Assembly: GCA_025331125.1 (NCBI GenBank)
Contig: JAOALB010000032.1
Span: forward strand, 329,237 to 393,236
Origin: Mycogone perniciosa
Lineage: Eukaryota; Ascomycota; Sordariomycetes; Hypocreales; Hypocreaceae
DNA: 64,000 nucleotides
Reading direction: 5' to 3'
Positions 13,019 to 23,525 of the stretch are shown here, piece by piece (position 1 is the stretch's first letter; each line of letters begins with the position of its first letter). The notes under the pieces are model-generated. The model did no database searches. It was given only the letters and a program-made list of their open reading frames with translations, and was not told where the DNA came from. The position numbers and the translations under genes are program-made.

Positions 13019-13399
13019 ACCTGCAACACCGCAATCATGTTAAACCCTTATGAAATACAGCGTGTTGGAGTTGGCCATAATCATGTTTCTTGGCACTGCT
13101 TTGTCTTCTACCCTGTGTTGGAAGGAGACAGAAATATACGGCCAAGTTGTCGTAGCACTCAGCCATGTCCTTCCAGTTGAGTCCCTGATTTCTTCCTGTC
13201 GCGTGTTGTATGGCACTTATATATCATGGAGACGGCCGTAAAAAAGGATACCCTCCTCATTTTCACACAGTATATACATATATATCTTGACTCCATTCGT
13301 CCTATCATACATCATAGCCGTGAAAGGTGCTCAAAGTTAACGCGTCGTGCGAATCTGCGATTCAAGGTACGACGAGAGGGCCGGCAGTCACAAACCCTC
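13019..13399. other. Intergenic between convergent genes
   Basis: 3' ends of MGM1 and ZRG17 face each other. No gene or repeat recognised; presumably holds both polyadenylation regions. Confidence 0.6.
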
Positions 13400-14838
13400 C
13401 TACGCGCCCGCATCTGCACTCATCTGCAGAGTTACTTCCCATCGGATATTGCTCCCGTTGCCATATCCCTCCCCTAAGCGGTTCTGTATCAATGTTGAAA
13501 TGCGGTTACGCAGCTTACTCAATGAGAGCTCGTCACAGCCCTTAGTAACACCCACTTTCATGTTTGCCATGCACAATCCGTAGTGAACCTGCCAAAACTG
13601 TGCCTCATCAACACGAGCGATACTGGACTCCGACTCGATTTCGCGAAGGACAGACGTAACGCCGATGTTTCCCCTGTTCCCACCGTATGACATTAGCAAC
13701 ATGAGGCCCTGGGCAATAGCAACACGCATGCCTAAACCAAACATTGCAAGAGAGATAACGGCACAAATCAGGCGGTCCAGCCAAGTATAGAGGGAAATGG
13801 ATAGTAAAGGCAGTAGCGCGATCAAGGCCGAGAAGAAAAGAGTCAAAAAGTGAAAAGGATTAGAGAGTATGCTTGGCAACGCCGCTAAGTAAGAGACTCT
13901 CATAACCTTAGCGATCCGCGCATGGTTCCTCAATCCGTAGGCCGAGATAAGAGTACTGGTGATGGCGGCAGCCGACACCAAATCGACTGAACCTGCAGAA
14001 ACGCGTTCGTGAGCATGCGCATGGTGGGCTTCATGGTTACCGAGGGATTCCAGAAAGTGTTTGAGATTATGGGAGACAAGATCAAACCCGCCAAAGAGAA
14101 GGAATATTGACATGGCGAATCCTGCCAACACTTCCGTTCTCTCCAGACCAAAAGGGTGCCTGATGCTGCTTCGCCGCCAAACCTCAAAATTTCCCAACAC
14201 ATCAACGACAACGCACACAGCTGCACTACCGGCGTCAAAGAATACCAAGTGAGATAGTGCCATGGCAGCAAGTGAACCCTCAGACTTGAAGAATATGAAC
14301 ATGGCAACAGCGACATGACATAAGCTCCAATAGAGTCGCATCCGCTGCTCACGGTGCAGGCTCTTCCAAGCTTCCTTTATGGTCGGTATCGGGAGCGACG
14401 CCGGAAGGACAGGAGGGGGCCGTGGTGGTGGCTCTTGGAAGATTTGATGCTGGGTTGAGATGCTACTATGTTTATATCTGTGACCGCGTCGTTGGCCAAT
14501 ATTCTATTAATCGGTCGGTTAGCTGACGAATAGGGGGACTTGCATTGGCATTGGATCGAACCAACCGATTTGACAGGCGCAGTCGATATCACTTGAGTCT
14601 GGAAGTTGAAAGGATTTGGAACAGTCCCGGTTTGGGGAGCACTATGCCCAGAGTCTAGTTCTGGCATGGCGAACGGGTGGAGAAGGGAAGCGGACGCGGC
14701 CGTTGATGATCCCGACGTCGCGCAATGAGAGAGGCGAGGAGAGTCAAACGGGAGTTCGATGGCTTCGGTATCGTCAACCACGAGAGTTGGTATTGAGGTG
14801 CTTTTGGAGAGGTGCTTAGCAGGGTGAACTGGCTCCAT
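13400..14838 (-). CDS. ZRG17: ZRG17-like cation diffusion facilitator (ER zinc transporter subunit)
   Basis: Exons 14838-14566 and 14503-13400 (intron 62 nt, donor GTTGGT) give 458 aa. Splicing joins TAPVKS to NIGQRRGHRYKHSS, the continuity that fixes the junction. The Ser/Pro-rich N-terminus is cytosolic; six hydrophobic segments follow IKEAWKSLHREQRMRLYW, with a His-rich loop (HEAHHAHAHE) between the fourth and fifth. The second helix keeps a His/Asp pair (SHLVFFDAGSA). The fifth reads AGSVDLVSAAAITSTLISA, so the first His of the usual HxxxD metal pair is a Ser. That pattern suits Zrg17, which in yeasts pairs with another CDF to load zinc into the secretory pathway. Transport role inferred from family. 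Divergent from the downstream two-TM gene. Confidence 0.88.
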
Positions 14839-15440
14839 ATGCTAGGATATGATCCTCTGCGGCCCTAAGCAGAGGTTGAGGGAGATGACCGGCTCGTTTG
14901 AATGGAATCCTACTCGATCCAGCCCATAAATGCTTTGTCGTCTCTAACGAGAATGGCTGGGGGGTGGGCTGACGATGATGACGACGATATTGTTATGTTG
15001 AACTAGAAGTATCTAGGGAGTACGTAGTATGGAGTAAGTAGTATCTAGAAGTAGCATCTCTGCCTGTACTTAACGTATGCTACCTACCTAGGAAGTTAGC
15101 ATAATGATGCACATGTAATTAGTTTGAATACCTTACCTAGTACGGAGTACTACTACCTAGTTAGTACTAGGGTGCCTAAGCCCGGATTACTTAATAAGTT
15201 CTAACTCATAGGCAGAATAACATGCTGTTCTCAGTGTTAACAGGCCGCCAGCATTACGCCCTGCTACCATCCCTAACCAAGGAGCATCGGATCTCTTCTC
15301 AGCCATTAATACTCTGTACTATCGAATCCATAGGTTTGACATGCAGGCTCTCAGATACTACAAGCTAGAGCCAGACGCCAGTCCTTGCGGTGCTGTCCCC
15401 TCACAGCCCTGATCGACAGGGCCAACCCCCAATCGCTGAC
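14839..15440. other. Divergent promoter region, motif-rich
   Basis: No gene seen. Contains CCTAGGTA and GTACGGAGTACT copies around 15015-15170, as in other gaps of this window. Confidence 0.6.
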
Positions 15441-16442
15441 ATGTCTAATGACGTTCACAACACCAAGCGCAGTGGCTCTCCAACACCAACGGCATCTCAC
15501 AGGAGGGTGCCCTCCAACTCCGGTCTGCTTGCCAGGCTTCCATTCATGAGGTCATCAACCGACAAAGAAGCAGGTCAAGAGGTGGAAGAAGAGGAAGTAC
15601 CACCAGCCCAAGTCCGCACACTTGCTACAACCGTGCAGCAGCACAGGACACGACGGCGCAGAGGATCCCTTAGGAAGGTGGCGCTACTTGGGAGAGGCGC
15701 GCAACGTGACAGGAGAGACAGCAGACCGCTGACGATCGACACCGAGCATACCGCCGAAGTGTTCATCTCTGATTCAGCTCAAGTTAAGCCCAATGCTGCC
15801 ATCGCGGCGCACAATGCTCTTGGCCTCAAGGTGTCTCAGCTCCCAGTTTCCACGGACGAGTATGCTACTCAGGCAAATCTTGCAGCCTCATCCGCCTCTT
15901 CAGTCCGAGCCGGTCCTTGCCCAGACAGAAACGCCGAACAGTCGCACACTTATAATTCCACAACGGACGAAGAAGACTTGGTTCAGATAGGTTCCCATAG
16001 TGCTGGTCCGTTACGATCGGGTCTATCTTTGTCCTCGGGCTCTGAATCATACTATGCAAACCGTGTAACGGCCCAGCGACGAAGGTCGTTCCAGCAAGCC
16101 AAATCACCATTATCCTACAGCGGCATTTCAACAACAGCTCTGCCGCCAGCCGATTCGGACTGGGACTACTCTGAGACTGAATGGTGGGGTTGGGTGGTCG
16201 TGACGGTAACATGGTTTGTCTTCGTCATGGGAATGGGTTCTTGTCTTGACATCTGGAGTTGGGCGTGGGACGTGGGCAAGACACCATACGCACCACCGGA
16301 GCTTGAAGATGACCCGACATTACCAATCGTAGGATACTATCCCGCACTCATTATCTTGACATGTGTCATGGCTTGGGTCTGGGTCGTGGTAGCTTGGGTG
16401 GGCATGAAGTATTTCCGGCACGCCAAGATTAGTGGTGATTGA
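15441..16442 (+). CDS. Hypothetical protein with two C-terminal membrane segments
   Basis: One exon, 333 aa, starting at the first ATG (MSNDVHNTKRSGS); the frame stays open a little further upstream, but only with a GTG. Residues 1-245 are polar, Ser/Arg-rich and low in predicted structure, with a basic patch HRTRRRRGSLRK. Two strongly hydrophobic, Trp-rich helices follow at about 248-270 (WWGWVVVTVTWFVFVMGMG) and 299-323 (YYPALIILTCVMAWVWVVVA), separated by an acidic Pro-rich loop, and end in a short tail KYFRHAKISGD. There is no signal peptide, so the long N-terminus is probably cytosolic. I recognise no named family; it looks like a lineage-conserved fungal membrane protein. Real because the frame is long, and hydrophobicity is organised in two clean blocks. 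Confidence 0.75.
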   Translation: MSNDVHNTKRSGSPTPTASHRRVPSNSGLLARLPFMRSSTDKEAGQEVEEEEVPPAQVRTLATTVQQHRTRRRRGSLRKVALLGRGAQRDRRDSRPLTIDTEHTAEVFISDSAQVKPNAAIAAHNALGLKVSQLPVSTDEYATQANLAASSASSVRAGPCPDRNAEQSHTYNSTTDEEDLVQIGSHSAGPLRSGLSLSSGSESYYANRVTAQRRRSFQQAKSPLSYSGISTTALPPADSDWDYSETEWWGWVVVTVTWFVFVMGMGSCLDIWSWAWDVGKTPYAPPELEDDPTLPIVGYYPALIILTCVMAWVWVVVAWVGMKYFRHAKISGD

Positions 16443-17914
16443 ATAGATTCGTCAATTGGCCCATTCCTTTCGTTGTGGCGGAAATGCTATTTTATACTAC
16501 ACCGCGAAGGCCCTGATATGAAGAACGAAGAGCAGCTGATGCTTGCTAACTTGCTTGAAGAGTTAGGTTGGAGTACAGATACAGGCATGGCGATATCTTC
16601 ACGACACGATCCGAAATGAACATTTACAACGTACGAGTAATTCATAAATCCTAGGCCTAACTACTACTAGTCAGGTAATTCTGACCAACATATCAATGCC
16701 ATCTGGAAGGTACGGAGTATGTGCGGCATTATAAAGTACCAAGTTCGTTATGCCTATCCTCCCAACAAATAGGGGGCGCTGTGTCAGCTCATTCAGCAGC
16801 GGGTGGTGAGCCCAATCAGTCAAACGCCCATTGGCCGGCCATACAGCGACCGCCTGAAAGGGATGGTACACAGTATGAGAGACAGTGATACGATTGGGTA
16901 CTGTGCGCAGAACATACGACTCCGCACGGAGTACATACTTGAAACATGGTACAAAGATTTCTCTCTCGACGATTGCATGTCCATGCGATATTCGAGCAAT
17001 GCCAACGTTTTACTGGCGCTGGGCAGTTCAGTTCCGGCTCATACAAGTACCTATCATTAGTAGGTACCTAGAGATTTGTCTGCGTGCCGTGATGTTGGTA
17101 GGTACCAGCCTGGTATTGACTAATCCGGAAGACTCCGTACTGTGCTAGGCGCCAGGTAGTGCCTCCCTGACGTTGCTGGCTTGTGTGAGAAAGCTCTCCA
17201 ACCTCCGCCAGCCCTCGACGTTTTCCTACGCCGCTAAATCCCCCCATTGCCATCCGCGCTCGCTTCTACTCTCAGCCCTCCATCATCAACTCCTGCGGAT
17301 TCGTTACTCGACGACGGACAATACCTACGCCCTACCACTTCCGATACCGACTGGCAGACTGGCGGACGTTTCTTTCTCCCTTTCTCTCCCTCTCTCTCGC
17401 TCTCTCTCCCTCTACCTCTCCTCCCTCTTCTCCTTCTCCCTCAACAACAGGGCACCATTCTGGGCCCTGTCCCGTCGACCCAAATTCTGCCTGAAACACG
17501 CACCCACGACTTAGGGTCATCATCACTTCGGTTTCTCTGCCGCCCTCTCAGCCTGTCTCCCTCTAAGATCTCATCATCTTCATCCAGCAGTCTTTGCCGC
17601 GGTGCCCGTGAACTCGATTCCACCGCCTGCTCTTGGTTGTCGCAAAGGGCCGTTGTTCCTGGTTTGAAAACCACGACAAAGCAAACCATTTGTGCTGGCA
17701 TAACCGTTATTGGCCGCCTCGATAAGCACCGCCCTCCCCCGAAATAGCCTCCATCACGCGGTGAATCCCATCTTGGCTGCAGGCGTACCTTGTGCCCATC
17801 CTGACAAAGTCCCCCTCGAGGGGCCCCATCGCTTCAACATATCCGCCTTTTATCACCAGTCATCTTCCACCCACCCGTTCCGACGACGGATCGAGTCGGA
17901 TCCATTGTTTAAGC
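16443..17914. other. Intergenic and long MUB1 leader
   Basis: No gene seen. 17360-17450 is a dense CT tract ending in CAACAACAG, typical of a fungal core promoter or the end of a leader intron. Short repeats of the TACGGAGTA type occur near 16711, 16925 and 17132. The MUB1 frame is open back to 17792, but I place the start at 17915. Confidence 0.55.
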
Positions 17915-19780
17915 ATGAGGGAAGTCAACTTCAGCATCCCCAATGTCAATAAGGCGTCTGTGGGAATCACCACAGCCCTCTACGATCGCCGAGCGCTCGA
18001 TTGTACCTCGACTTTGCCTTTGATCAATTCGCTCAACCATCTCGCATACCTGACTACTTCATCGGCCCGTATTCGCGACATCCTCACTGTAGATGGAGGA
18101 ATCGAGCGCTTGGTCTGCATCCTAAAACAGGGGCGGAGCAAAGATATGATGGGCATGTGGAAGTGGAATTTAGCTTTTCAGTGTGTTGTCAACATCGGCG
18201 TTCGAGGAACCGAAAATGTGCGGACCAGAGTCGTCGAAGCCGACATGGTCCCTGTCATTGCCACAATTCTCGACAACTATATCAAGGTCATCGATAAGTG
18301 TCGCGAAAAGGCCGACGAAGTCAAGCAGAAACAGATTCAAGACCACCACCATCGTCATAAGAGCCATGATCATCGAAATACATCCAAGGCCTCCTCTCCC
18401 TCCTTTGCCAACAGATCCACGTTTGTTGACCCGGACCAGAGATCTTTTCGAAGGCAGGGGCCACCATCTTCAATCGATATTTCAGCTACCTCTGCTGGAC
18501 CATCTACTGCTGCCCTCCGACAGAGTAACGAAACATCTGTTACTCATTCACACCACAACACTTCAGACCGACTAGCCGTGACACCGAATCGCCAGCGCCA
18601 CAGTTTCCAGGGAACTGACAGACGACATGCTACTGCCTCTGCTCCCAGGCAGCATATACAACCTCTTGCCACCGCTGTTCCAACCATGGAAACAGTTGAC
18701 AGTTTCGTGCGCACAGTGCGTGACGTGGACCGTTTGTCTTCCATGGCTCCATTTAGTACCTCCGACGGGGTATCCCAACCCAATTCACCCACAACGCCTC
18801 TTCCGCCCCCTCAACTGCGCTCCCCGACGGTTCGACCGGCTATGACCCTAGACGCGGCTACTCGGTCGCGCAGACGACCGTCTATCAGGCACCAAAACTC
18901 CACTGCCGAGTCGGACGATCTCAACGGAGACAGTATGCCATCTGATGAGTCCCCAGATGCCGAGATGGCAGACACTGCCGAAATACAATCGGCTGTTGGG
19001 ATTCAGGATATTACTATGGACGATGGCCAAAGCATTTTGGCCGGCGATTCCCTGGATCTGACAACCACAGCAGTATCTGAAACTCAAGACGCCGGGGCCT
19101 TCAACATCGCACACCGCGCCACCATTGATGGAAGCATTAGGAACAATGTGACTCCTGCGCCTGTGCCACCGATCGGCTTATCCCCAAACCGCCCAGCGCT
19201 GGTTACCCCACCACAACCACCCGCTCCAAATGCCGCTGTAACTCGCTACCTTCTCGATCGTCACTTTGTTCCAAACCCGCAACTACTCGCTGCAATGCCT
19301 CGTGAAGAGGATGTCCTAATGTCGCTACAGCTTTTAGCATACGTCTCCAAATACTGCGGTTTACGTTCATATTTCCAAAAGAGCCATCTGGTCCCGAAGC
19401 TCACTATAGGCAAAGACCTAGCACTTCTCGATGGTCAGGAAGACGATGCGCTTGAGACGGATGATACGGATGAGAGCGATGAGGAATATCTGCTTGAGAA
19501 CGACTTCAATCTCTTCCCATTAGTTGAAAAGTTCACAGTTAGGTATCACAGTACCGACATGCAATACTGGGCTGGTGTTGTCATGCGAAATTTGTGCCGG
19601 AAAGATGATACCCGTGGAGGGATTCGACAATGCGCCTATTATCAATGTGGAAAATGGGAGGAATTTACGCGCCAATTCGCCAAATGCCGTCGATGCCGCC
19701 GGACCAAATATTGCAGTAAGGAATGCCAGAAGAGTGCCTGGGCTTTCCATCGCCATTGGTGTGTTGCCGCCTCACAATGA
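17915..19780 (+). CDS. MUB1: SamB/Mub1 MYND-finger protein (ubiquitin ligase adaptor, morphogenesis)
   Basis: One exon of 621 aa. The start at 17915 (MREVNFSIPN) matches the conserved family N-terminus; an in-frame ATG at 17792 would add 41 unrelated residues. Residues 1-130 are the conserved armadillo-like region (RALDCTSTLPLINSLNHLAY, then VDGGIERLVCILKQGRSKD). A long Ser/Pro/Thr-rich middle is followed by a second conserved block at about 430-545 with an acidic stretch (DETDDTDESDEE-like). The extreme C-terminus (about 573-616) is a MYND zinc finger with CRRCRRTKYCSKECQKSAW and a final HRHWC. In yeast Mub1 works with the E3 Ubr2 to mark Rpn4; in Aspergillus SamB affects septation and branching. 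Function here is by homology. Confidence 0.92.
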   Translation: MREVNFSIPNVNKASVGITTALYDRRALDCTSTLPLINSLNHLAYLTTSSARIRDILTVDGGIERLVCILKQGRSKDMMGMWKWNLAFQCVVNIGVRGTENVRTRVVEADMVPVIATILDNYIKVIDKCREKADEVKQKQIQDHHHRHKSHDHRNTSKASSPSFANRSTFVDPDQRSFRRQGPPSSIDISATSAGPSTAALRQSNETSVTHSHHNTSDRLAVTPNRQRHSFQGTDRRHATASAPRQHIQPLATAVPTMETVDSFVRTVRDVDRLSSMAPFSTSDGVSQPNSPTTPLPPPQLRSPTVRPAMTLDAATRSRRRPSIRHQNSTAESDDLNGDSMPSDESPDAEMADTAEIQSAVGIQDITMDDGQSILAGDSLDLTTTAVSETQDAGAFNIAHRATIDGSIRNNVTPAPVPPIGLSPNRPALVTPPQPPAPNAAVTRYLLDRHFVPNPQLLAAMPREEDVLMSLQLLAYVSKYCGLRSYFQKSHLVPKLTIGKDLALLDGQEDDALETDDTDESDEEYLLENDFNLFPLVEKFTVRYHSTDMQYWAGVVMRNLCRKDDTRGGIRQCAYYQCGKWEEFTRQFAKCRRCRRTKYCSKECQKSAWAFHRHWCVAASQ

Positions 19781-20764
19781 GCCACCGGTGACCATAGTGA
19801 TATGGGGTGTTAGGCTCAATCGGTTTTGAAGTATAACGTTTGATTTCACCATTGGAAGGTTGCGACTGCATTGCACAGCAAAGCGTTTTATCAGCGCACG
19901 GCATCTTCTCTCGATACCACAGTTTTTATGGCGTATGCGGTCCAATATGGGAAGTTTAATGGGGCTTTCCTGGAGTCTTTTTCGGTCTGACTTTGGTTTT
20001 TCTTCTATGCAACTTCATCTTAGTTTGCAATGCACATGGGCGCTCACCTCATCATACACTCTACCATTGCATCGGGGCGATGACCATCCCGATATATACG
20101 ATGTATGTGCATGTATATATCTACGTATCAATGTAAGTGCATAGATATATGTGCATTTACCTCTTCCTCGAGTTTGTTTACCGATGCTTCATTGAGTTGG
20201 CCACACGTTCAAAATCAACAAAGGGATACCGAGAAAGCATCTTCAGCCGTCGTTTTACGATAATTCGGCGAGTGTACCAAGGAACTAGCAGCAAGGACAA
20301 ATGGTCTTTTTTTTTCTCTTTTTTTTTCTCGGCAACATCCAACGAGTCTCCAAAGGTGACCTGATAATCCAGCATCACAACCTACTCGGGTATCGATAAA
20401 AGGAAGGAAATGAGATAAGGACGCTACAAATGAACTTCGAAGGAACTTTCCAAGGGACTTGATGAGGGCCCGTCGTGGCTAATGACAGAGAAGTAGCGTA
20501 GGATACTATTCGGAATCATTTACGCATTCCTTGGGTTCATAGATGAATAGGATCAACGATATCATGCGACTTGAGTTTGCCGAATGTGTCTGATTAGGAG
20601 TGCTTGGCTCGGAAGAGAATCGGCAATATGCCGTTAAAATAGGTACATAACACGTGTGATTATACGACGGGATTTGATCCAAACCCATTGAACTGTAATT
20701 TGACGCCTAAACCCATGCCTATAAAAGCTAATAAGCTGATGCACGCTATACATCTTCTCGTGGA
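19781..20764. other. Intergenic between convergent genes
   Basis: 3' regions of MUB1 and EBP2. Holds a T/C-rich tract at about 20303-20330 and a run of ATGTATGT-like bases near 20100-20155. No gene recognised. Confidence 0.6.
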
Positions 20765-22098
20765 CTATTTAGAGGCCAGGGTCTTTCTCCTATTCTTGCC
20801 CGGCCTTGACGATTTACTACCCTTCGGCTTTGCACCTGCCTTCATCTTCTTGGTATTGAAGCTCGACAGGTCACCAGAACTGATGGCATCCCCAGACTTG
20901 GCATGGCGTTTCTTGCCGCCAAAGCCGTACTTCTCATTCTTCTTCTGACGCTTGGGGTTCGCTGTGTGAGATCCAGGTTGTCCCCGACTGGGACCAGAGC
21001 GCTGAGAATGCTTAGCAATCTCGCTATCCACGCCCACATCAAAAAGATCAGCTTCGTTCGTTCCGAGATCACCGCTTGATTCCTGGCGTTCTAGAGAATT
21101 ATAGCTGATTAGTATAAGAGAAGCATGTGTGTCATGTGGGGAACTCACTTCTCTTGAGAGTCTTAATCTTCTCCAGCGTTTCACGCTTGGCCTTTTGTCG
21201 TTCCTGAAGCTTGGCAACCTGAACCTGCTTTCCAAATTTCTTCAAGTCTCGCAGCTTACGAGCCTCGGCCGCAGCCTTTTTGTTGGACGCTTCCTCAACC
21301 AACTTTGCCTTCACCTTCTCCATATGGGCATCCTCTTTGACCATCTCCGCAAAGTAATCTTTGGGGCGAGAGAATGGGACGCCTTCAGAAATAAGTCTAG
21401 CTCTCCCCTGGCGCGCGGCTTCTAGGCATTGGGAGTAAAAGGCAAGTTCTCGTTGAAGGTCGTCTGAGACATCAGGGATGGATTCGGCGGTTTCCACAGA
21501 AGCAACAATGGATTGGTGAGATACAAAGGAGACGCTCTTGTCTGTTTGAATAGATATGCGATCAAGGGCCGCGAGAAGAGCAGACGTGTTGTTGATGGTG
21601 AGCCTTGTGTGAGGGACTAGATCTTCTTTTTCATCCTCGTCGAGGTCTTCAAGGTCCGAGATAGGAATGTCCTCCTCATCTTCGTCTTCGTCTTCGTCAT
21701 CCTCAGCTCCGTCAGCATCAGGCTTTGACTTCTGTCTTGACTTTCGCGGGATTCGGTCCTCAAGTTCAATCGAGGACTCGGAGGTATCGCTCTCATCAAT
21801 GGCGTCGAGATTCATCTGCAAGACCAGTTACTTAGCTGCAGAGCAACCAATTGATAGCAAAAGTTAGATTGGGTACCTCTTCGTCCTCTTCTTCCTCGTC
21901 ATCGTCGCCCTCGGTAACCTCGTTCTCCTCGTCTAGGTCTTTCTCATCATCGGAATCGAGCTCTTGTTCAGCTGCCCCGCCAAGTTGTGCCTGCTTGCGC
22001 TTGAGGGCTTCTTTGTGCTTTTTCTGCTGCTTCAATTTCTTGAAATCCACACCCTTCTCGGCGGCCAGGGCCAGGCGCAACTTGCTCTTCGTGACCAT
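20765..22098 (-). CDS. EBP2: EBP2, nucleolar 60S ribosome biogenesis factor
   Basis: Exons 22098-21877, 21815-21149 and 21090-20765 (introns 61 and 58 nt) give 404 aa. The start MVTKSKLRLALAAEKG is that of fungal homologs; an upstream in-frame ATG was not used. The first third is Lys-rich and then strongly acidic (DDDEEEEDEE, DEDEDEDEED). The conserved Ebp2 core holds LAFYSQCLEAARQGRARL and GVPFSRPKDYFAEMVK, followed by coiled-coil-like Lys/Glu sequence (EEASNKKAAAEARKLRDLKK) and the C-terminal KRQKKNEKYGFGGKKRHAKS. In yeast it is needed for 27S pre-rRNA processing with Rrs1 and Nop2-type partners. Convergent with MUB1. Confidence 0.93.
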
Positions 22099-23241
22099 TT
22101 TCTTTCCCGACCGTTGTTTTTCGTGTATGGATATGCTTGACAAAACCAGTTCTCTTAGGTAGTACTAGACAGCATAAACATGCGCAGCACTGCTTTTTTC
22201 TGCGGATTAGAAAAATCTCCAGGATTTTGCCGGGCTAGTTTCTCACCGCTTTCCGAATTCAAATACGGGTAGGGGGTACGTATTTATGATGGCGACTTAA
22301 GTACCTATACACCATATGTTGGTAAAGGAATATGATACTGTACCGAGGGATAGATATCTAGTACGAAAACTCTAACTACGATCTTGGGATCTGTATGCAG
22401 CGTAAATGCAGGCACAGCGCGGGATGCAAATCCACTTCACCCAAACTCAAGGCCCATCATAACAACCAGTGGGTACGTATTAATACTTAGTACTAATACT
22501 ACATTTAATGTTCTGATTTTATATCTTGACTTTTGTCCGTGATGATGTCGGTTCTATCAATACTCAGGAGTCTGCTATAACACACACTCTATGTGACTAT
22601 GCTCGCGTACAGTTATTGTTTCAATTCTCACGACTCCTGGTCTGAGATATACTCAAATCAAAAGTTCTCACGATCGCCCCTTACACACTGTCAAGGATCA
22701 ATGTACAGGTACGAAGTAGTACTACCAGATACTCATTATCGGGGGACTCAAGTCGGGATGCCTGTGCAATTGGTATTTCATTGCCTACTAAGGTACGGAG
22801 TACTGGGATCAGGTTACTCCAAGCCCTGGTCGAGTGCTTCATCGTTTTAAGCTTAATGTGACCAGGCGAATCATTCAACTTCAAGAAAACGCCACTACTG
22901 TGTGGCATAAACACATTTGCTTCCAGTGGCTTGAATTAAGAAGAGAAGGAAGTAAAGTACATGCTAAGAAAAATACATGCCAAAGTTGCCATTTCCCCAC
23001 CAAAGCTTCGTCCATCACAATGTCCTCTCCTCCTTTGCCACCTCATCGAGCAAATGGCTGGGTTGGTCGGATGAAATAGCCATTTCTCCCACATCGTTGT
23101 GGGATCAAGAGCCTGGTGATTAAATGTATTTGTAACAAGCCACTGGAAGATTTCGAGTCGTCATCCATGCATTGCTTCGTAGGAATGGGGGTTCAGTGAG
23201 ACGTGATGATATCCCCTCGAGTTGTGTTCGTAAGAGCCCGT
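22099..23241. other. Intergenic, no gene seen
   Basis: EBP2 promoter side and 3' flank of the small 43-aa gene. Contains a GTACGGAGTACT copy near 22793-22804 and further GTACGAAGTA-like sequence near 22710. Nothing else recognised. Confidence 0.55.
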
Positions 23242-23373
23242 TTACATGACGGTGCAGCCAAGGTAGCCACTGTACTTCTTATCGTCCTGGGGCTTGGCCA
23301 TGACAGTGCAGCCAAGATAGCCGCTGTACTTGCCATCAGTCTGGGGCTTGCTGGTGGTCTGGAGCTTGGCCAT
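23242..23373 (-). CDS. Tiny 43-aa protein made of two near-identical halves
   Basis: A single-exon frame of 44 codons, start context TTCAAGATGGCC, stop TAA. The protein begins MAKLQTTSKPQTDG; the 11-residue segment KYSGYLGCTVM occurs twice, at residues 15-25 and 33-43, each time with MAK or MAKPQ nearby (1-3 and 25-29). The two DNA copies differ at three positions, all silent third bases, which argues that the peptide is selected. It has no signal peptide or membrane segment; each copy has two Tyr and one Cys. Upstream is a TATAAG at about 23520-23525 and an A/C-rich leader of roughly 115-145 nt with no ATG, as in highly expressed fungal genes. I recognise no family; function unknown. Confidence 0.72.
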   Translation of the reverse strand: MAKLQTTSKPQTDGKYSGYLGCTVMAKPQDDKKYSGYLGCTVM

Positions 23374-23519
23374 CTTGAATAGTGGTGAAGCGACAACGAA
23401 GTGCTGTGGTGAATGTTGGAGTGGATGTGTGATTTTGATAGAGAGGATGCGATTGCTTGCTGGTGGTGGTTGTTGTTGTTGTGATGATTGAAGCTTTTGT
23501 CAGGGAGGAATATGCCTTT

Positions 23520-23525
23520 CTTATA
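23520..23525 (-). promoter_or_regulatory. TATA box of the 43-aa gene
   Basis: GAGTATAAGAAAGG on the minus strand, about 150 nt before the start codon. It is followed by an ATG-free leader carrying CAA and CCA runs (about 23460-23480), a layout common in strongly expressed fungal genes. Confidence 0.5.

Noticed and set aside
14521..14565. GC-AG donor (GCAAGT) for the ZRG17 intron
   Set aside because: A GT donor slightly upstream (TCG|GTTGGT) gives correct phase and joins PVKS to NIGQRRGHRYKHSS, the expected family sequence.
23242..23373. The duplicated 43-aa peptide as a dikaritin/ustiloxin-type RiPP precursor
   Set aside because: Repeated Tyr-containing cores are present, but there is no signal peptide, no regular Kex2 Lys-Arg sites between repeats and no UstYa-like oxidase next to it in the window.
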